A stretch of 64,000 nt of DNA from NCBI GenBank assembly GCA_004802705.1, contig SGPL01000030.1:50511-114510 (forward strand). The letters are read 5' to 3'. Made by a program: the position numbers and the translations under genes. Below the pieces are notes generated by a model. That model was not told the DNA's origin and made no database searches. It worked only from the letters and a program-made list of their open reading frames with translations. Shown in pieces: positions 59,481 through 64,000 of this stretch. How positions within the stretch are numbered: position 1 is the first letter of the stretch; the number at the start of each line of letters is the position of its first letter. This DNA comes from Bondarzewia mesenterica (taxonomy: Eukaryota; Basidiomycota; Agaricomycetes; Russulales; Bondarzewiaceae).

Positions 59481-61750
59481 GCAGGGGATTCGATCAAACA
59501 CTGCGTTTGGTCACGATTGGACCGCACGGCCGGAATCCTCAGGCCTCAGGCAGGCTCCCCGCTCCGAAATTCGAATGGAGTTTTTAGAGCCTCGAGGCTC
59601 GAATTCAGAACGAGAAGAGGGAGCGTGGTGCTGATGCTGATGCTGATCCAGTGGTCGACGAGTCGACGTGAGGTCGTCGCGTAACGTACGTATCATGGCC
59701 GTACTGATACATACATACATGATTAAGGGAGTGGGCAAACTTACCCGTTACCGCCGGTTCCTGCATTTAGCACGTTTGGCGCGAGGACACGTATTCGTGG
59801 CTGGCGATTACAGTAAGCTCATTTACAGCCACTTTGCCTCCCCTCGCGTTGGGGGATAAGGTGCTTACTATCAGACAAGTGCACGATCCAGCGTATGCAC
59901 TTTACGTTATGAACACTTTGCGGGAGTTCGATATCATTATCAATGCGGGCGGTGAATCGATCGAGCACGCGTGTTCGAGAACGAGTGGAGTGATCGATTG
60001 GATCTGTGACGTTATAGGGTTATAAGGCGGTGCGGCCCCGCGGGTCCGTGCGTGAGTGTGTTTGGACCTGGAAGATGTGGAAAGAGGGACGAGAGGGAAC
60101 AGGCACTGTGTTTGCACGGTGGCATGTCGCGGTCGGGACGATCCCTCCAGGGTCAGACGTGGGACCGGATGAGCACTCAGTTGGGCCAGAAATGGACGGT
60201 GCGGCGTGCAAAGGTCACCGCGAACCACGCAGGTCAAACTCGGCAGCCTTGGGGCCAAGCGCTGAGGTTCCGATTCCAGGGAAGGAAGCGAGCTTCGAGG
60301 AAGACTCGGAGTCGGAGGAGTGGGAGACGAGAATAGCATTCGGCTGGGAAAGGCTATGATACACGTTGTTCCAATATGACCCACCCTGGGCACCCGCAGG
60401 TTCATGTCCATAAGCATGCATGGTAACGGGACCCCTCCCCCCCGCCTCTCTCTCGGGGAGGGGGCGGCGATCCCAAACTCGACGACGATGGGATCAAAGG
60501 GGAGGAAGGAAGGGAAGAAGGGGAAGGGGGAAGTCCAAGTGAAACCCGTTGGAGGACACACTGAATGCGTGCGTATCATATGGTCCTGGTCAAGTGCACG
60601 GCCAAGGGGGGACCGGGGAATCCAAGCGCATCGCCCGTGTGCATATATATATCACTTACGCGTCCTGCAGTGCCAGGATTTGGAAATCGCGGTGCGTGGG
60701 TGGTCTCGGGAGAAGCCGAAGGGTGACTGCAAGTGTCCTCTCAGAGCGGCAAGCGCCAAACGGTGCAAAAAGCCAACCGGGGGCGGAGTGCGCGCGTAGA
60801 AGCCGACGGAAGCGCGCGGGTTCTGCAGGAAGCCTTGTTCCTTTTGCGACGAGTATGGAATTCGCGTCTCGCACCACGGTGGCTAGCGCCCGTGAGGCCT
60901 GGGATGGAGAAGAGAACGGGGCGTCGAAGCGCGCGTGCGAAGGCGGCGATTGGAATTGGGTGTGACTGGCCCCGGGTGGACGAGGGGCGCGGGCGATGGG
61001 GGTGGCGTATCGTACGTAGGGACAGAGTCGAGCGCTCCACGCGAGATGATGGTGGCTTGTGGCAATACTTATCTGTGGGCGCAAGGGGGAGGGCTGCATG
61101 CGGACTTGGGACTTTGCGCGGTGGTGCGCATTGAGAGGAGGAATACGATTGCCATGGATACTTGGTGTATTCGGTCTCGGAGGTTTGGTGGAGAGGCAGA
61201 CGACGCGGATCAGGGCGTCAGTGTGCACAGCACGCTCGGCAGCGGGGTGTCATCCGAAAAAGGCAGGTGTATGACTGGATAAGGGCAGAGATGAGTCGAG
61301 TGTGTGGGAGCGGGGGTGGCCGAGGGGAAGGGCCATAAGGAGCAGGGGAAGATGAGCTTGAGCTTGAGGAAGCAGAGGCGGGAAGACGCCGCTGGCGTAG
61401 TGGAGCTGAGAAGAGTCGACGTCCGCAAACGGAAAAGGCTAGGCAAATGGGATGACGGCATGATGTCGCCGGGAGGCAACACGAGCGAGAGACGACGCGC
61501 GAATGGGTGCGCTGAGGCCGCAGAGACCTCGTGTGCGGGTCATCTGTCGTGTGACTGGAAAGATCAAAAAAGAGAGCGAGCGACGCAGCGCGACTTGACG
61601 GAGCTTGTTATTGGACGTTGGGCCACGATCAGGTGTCCGTCCGAATCTGTGACAACCTCAGGGCCCCTTCCCAGCCATATCTTCTCTCGCCCTCTCCACC
61701 CACTCGTCCCTCTTTTTTGCTTTTTCGCCTCCCATCACTTTCTCCCTTCC

Positions 61751-64000
61751 ATGAGCCGCAGGGCACACTCTGACACTCTGATGCCTCCCCCCGCTCCTGA
61801 CAGAGACATGGTCATGGGTCCTCCTCCCCTCCCTCAACAGCACCCTTTCCCTCCGCCCTCCCTCCAGGCCTCAAAGGACCACAGAGACTTTGCTGAAAAA
61901 TATTATAAACTAAAAAAGAAATACGTCGACCTAGAAGAGGTGCTGCCACGTCTCCCTTGTCCCGTCGCTGTTCGTCGTCCTCACCGCTTCCCACAGAAAG
62001 CAAAAGAGCTTCAAGACCAACTCAGGCGCTCCGGAGACCGCAATACACGCCTCAACGAGGAGAGAGGGTGCGCTCTCTTTTCTTCGTCTTTCCATCTTCC
62101 ATCTCTGACCATCGCCCAGCCATCTCCTCGATCGTATCATGAGCTCGAGGCCGCTCGTGCCGCCAACGGTGCCTCCGCCGTCCACCACCCCGATCCTCTC
62201 CAACCCCCCACCACCGCCATCCCCCGCACCCTCATCTCCAACCGTGCCCAGTCCGCCTTCTCCGCCAACCTCCGCCAAGCAGCCGAAGAGCTCCAGTCGG
62301 AGGACGCCACTACCGACCCCCTCTTGTCCTCCCGTCACATCGGCCCACACGCCCGCAAGCGCCAGGAAGACGAGATCAAGGAACGTCAACAAGACGACGC
62401 CCGCGACGCCCGCAAACCCTCCAAACGTCCAAAGCCTGCCGCCACCGCCACCGCCCCAAAACCAAAGGACGTCGGCGCCCCTCTCACGTTTGCCCCGGCC
62501 CATCCTCCACCACCACCGCCCGCACAGGCCCCTCCCACCACTCAAACGCTCGTGTCGACCTCTGGAAAACGCATCCGGATCAAGCCTCCCGCCCCAGCCC
62601 CTCCCGAGCCCCCCTCCCAATCAAACGCGGGCCCGGAGGCCCACACACCGTCGCATTTCGTCCACAACGCCGGCGTGCAGATCCCTCCTGGCTCCCCACT
62701 CTCGCCGTTGGGTTCGGATGGCGAGCAGTACCCTGGTCACGGGGGTGCTTCTCCATTGCAATATCGACATGCCGGCGGACCCAACGACGCCTCGCATGGC
62801 TCGTTCCATCTCATGCAAGCGTCTTCCGGCCCGTCGCCATCCCCTTTCCGCGAGCCCCCATCCGCCCCCTTTTCCCCGGGCGCCTCGCGTCCCTCCGAGA
62901 TCCAGCGCCACGCCAAACCCAAACGTCTCAAGGCCCACACCGTCATGTCAAAGACGCACAGCATCCCCACCGTGCCCCGAGACGACAAGGGGCATCCCAT
63001 GTTGCCGCTGAATGTGGGCATCATGACCGTGGTCAATCTGGGCGACGTCTGCATGCGGGAGCATTTTCACACCGAGCGCTACATCTTTCCTGTTGGCTAC
63101 CAAGTGAGGAGGTACGTGTGTCCATGCACGTCATTCTCGACCCACCCAGCCCCTTCCATCCCGTCTCGTTCTCTTCCTCTCACGCCGTGACCGTTTCTTA
63201 CGTTGCCAAACTCTTTCCTCAGGCGCTACGCCTCGGCGTGCGACCCAGAAGCCGAGGTGGTGTACCATTGCACGATCCTCGATGGCGGGGACGGCCCCAA
63301 ATTCCAGATCGTGGCCGACGACATGCCCGACAAGCCCATCATCGCGGGCACCGCGACGGGCGCCTGGTCCGTCGTCGTGCGCGCCGCGAACCATGTGCGG
63401 AATCGACAGCACAGCAACTCTGTCTCGGGGCCCGACTTTTTCGGGCTCGGGCAAAACACCATCAAGCATCTCATCCAAGAGCTCCCCAACGCGGACCGGC
63501 TGCAGGACTATGTCTGGCAGTACTTTTACGAGGGCGGGTGAGTGGTCGTCTCCTCTTCGTCCTCGCCTTGGAGGCGCGGCTGATGGATGGTTCTGAATAG
63601 GCAGCTTGGAGGGAGGCACGCGGCCGTGACCCCGGCGCTCCCGATCAACTATGACAGCCCGTCCGCGAACGGGCGGATGGAGCGCCCAGGGTCGAAGGAC
63701 GCGGCGTCGAACGTGGACTTGGACGGGGACGTGCCCATGTCGGACGTGAGGTCGTTGCCGCAGGAGGGAAGGTCGCGCGAGCCGAGGGGATCGAGGTCGA
63801 GCAATATGAGCCTTGCGGAGGAACTGCCGCCGCACCCGCGCGCGCAGCGGCATCCGCACGCCCACCAGCAGCAGCAGCAGCCGTCACAGCAAGAACGCTC
63901 GCCCGCGCAGTCGCACCGTTCGCCGAGCACGAGCGGGATGCGTCGCGAGCCGTCATCGTCGTCGTCGTCGTACGTCCCACACCACGCGACGAACGGACAC
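61751..64000 (+). CDS. FYRN/FYRC-domain nuclear protein, TBRG1-like (cut by the window edge)
   Basis: Exons seen: 61751-61939, 61997-62067, 62120-63111, 63223-63537 and 63601 to beyond 64000. The order is a coiled coil (FAEKYYKLKKKYVDLEE, then KAKELQDQLRRSGD, then HLLDRIM-ELEAAR), a Pro/Ala-rich linker with DPLLSSRHIGPHARKRQEDE, and adjoining FYRN and FYRC domains. The FYRN/FYRC part is clear: LGDVCMREHFHTERYIFPVGY, then GPKFQIVADD, GTATGAWSVVV and VSGPDFFGLGQNTIKHLIQELP. These paired domains occur in trithorax-type chromatin proteins and in TBRG1, so a nuclear chromatin role is likely. A C-terminal Ser/His/Gln-rich tail runs off the window. Between HLLDRIM and ELEAAR the frame shifts by one base near 62141; the coil is continuous only if one G is missing from the sequence. 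A different splice choice could also explain it. Confidence 0.85.

Larger units (their letters stand above)
56282..61750. other. Gene-poor 5.5-kb stretch
   Basis: No gene is supported. Open frames between 59.9 and 61.3 kb are long on both strands, but these mirror each other in GC-rich sequence and lack family patterns. The stretch carries many short tandem repeats (listed) and a 19-base T run. It probably includes a long upstream region for the FYRN/FYRC gene; a pyrimidine-rich leader starts about 61680. Confidence 0.5.

Noticed and set aside
60656..61228. 190-codon minus-strand ORF and overlapping plus-strand ORFs
   Set aside because: GC-rich sequence gives long open frames on both strands; no start context, splice pattern or family match favours any.
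62139..63011. 290-codon proline-rich ORF starting at 62139
   Set aside because: It is another frame of the FYRN/FYRC gene linker. Only its first codons (LLDRIM) belong to the likely protein; the linker and FYRN domain lie in a different frame.

Overview
The window looks like nuclear DNA of a filamentous basidiomycete, most likely an Agaricomycete. The protein-coding genes are broken by many short GT-AG introns, mostly 47-80 nt, often with CTRAC-like branch sites. The gene set fits such a fungus: cerato-platanin, a fungal HMG-box factor, an ADP1-type ABC transporter, GCN5, and a secreted protein of a type common in mushrooms. I saw no bacterial, viral or organellar segment, no CRISPR array and no rRNA or convincing tRNA gene. 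All exon models below were built by hand from reading frames, splice sites and remembered family patterns; no search was run.

Layout, left to right. 1-12 kb: a one-exon cerato-platanin gene followed by a duplicated intron-containing unit, a long gene-poor stretch, an HMG-box regulator and the seven-exon mRNA 3'-end factor PFS2. 12-24 kb: a glycogen-targeting PP1 subunit (minus strand), a long serine-rich protein kinase and a glyoxalase-like protein carrying a one-base frameshift. 24-31 kb: a decayed histone H3 gene and COX17 (both minus), then a twelve-exon ABC transporter. 31-36 kb is gene-poor. 36-47 kb: OST48/WBP1 (minus) and adenylate kinase, divergent from a shared promoter region; then a coiled-coil protein and the histone acetyltransferase GCN5. 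49-56 kb: a nine-exon secreted protein with a likely C-terminal anchor (minus), an N-terminally truncated kinase-like gene and a 1106-residue serine-rich protein. 56-61.7 kb is gene-poor and rich in short tandem repeats. The right edge cuts a FYRN/FYRC-domain gene.

The genes do not form a pathway or cluster. They are mostly housekeeping functions (mRNA 3' processing, glycogen and phosphatase control, copper delivery to cytochrome oxidase, N-glycosylation, adenylate balance, histone acetylation) mixed with accessory genes (cerato-platanin, secreted protein, kinase-like gene).

Several otherwise conserved reading frames are each broken by one base: near 22.74 kb, 42.16 kb, 51.76 kb and 62.14 kb, plus two breaks in the H3 copy. 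Some lie in homopolymers, and there is an N in a poly-A run at 46.93 kb. Draft-assembly errors are therefore a serious alternative to true gene decay. I did not find a convincing undescribed system. The most interesting leads are the tandemly duplicated 3'UTR intron, the FF-motif repeats in the kinase, the H3 relic, the DFE kinase-like gene, the 15-nt microexon and the paired hairpins near 41.8 kb.
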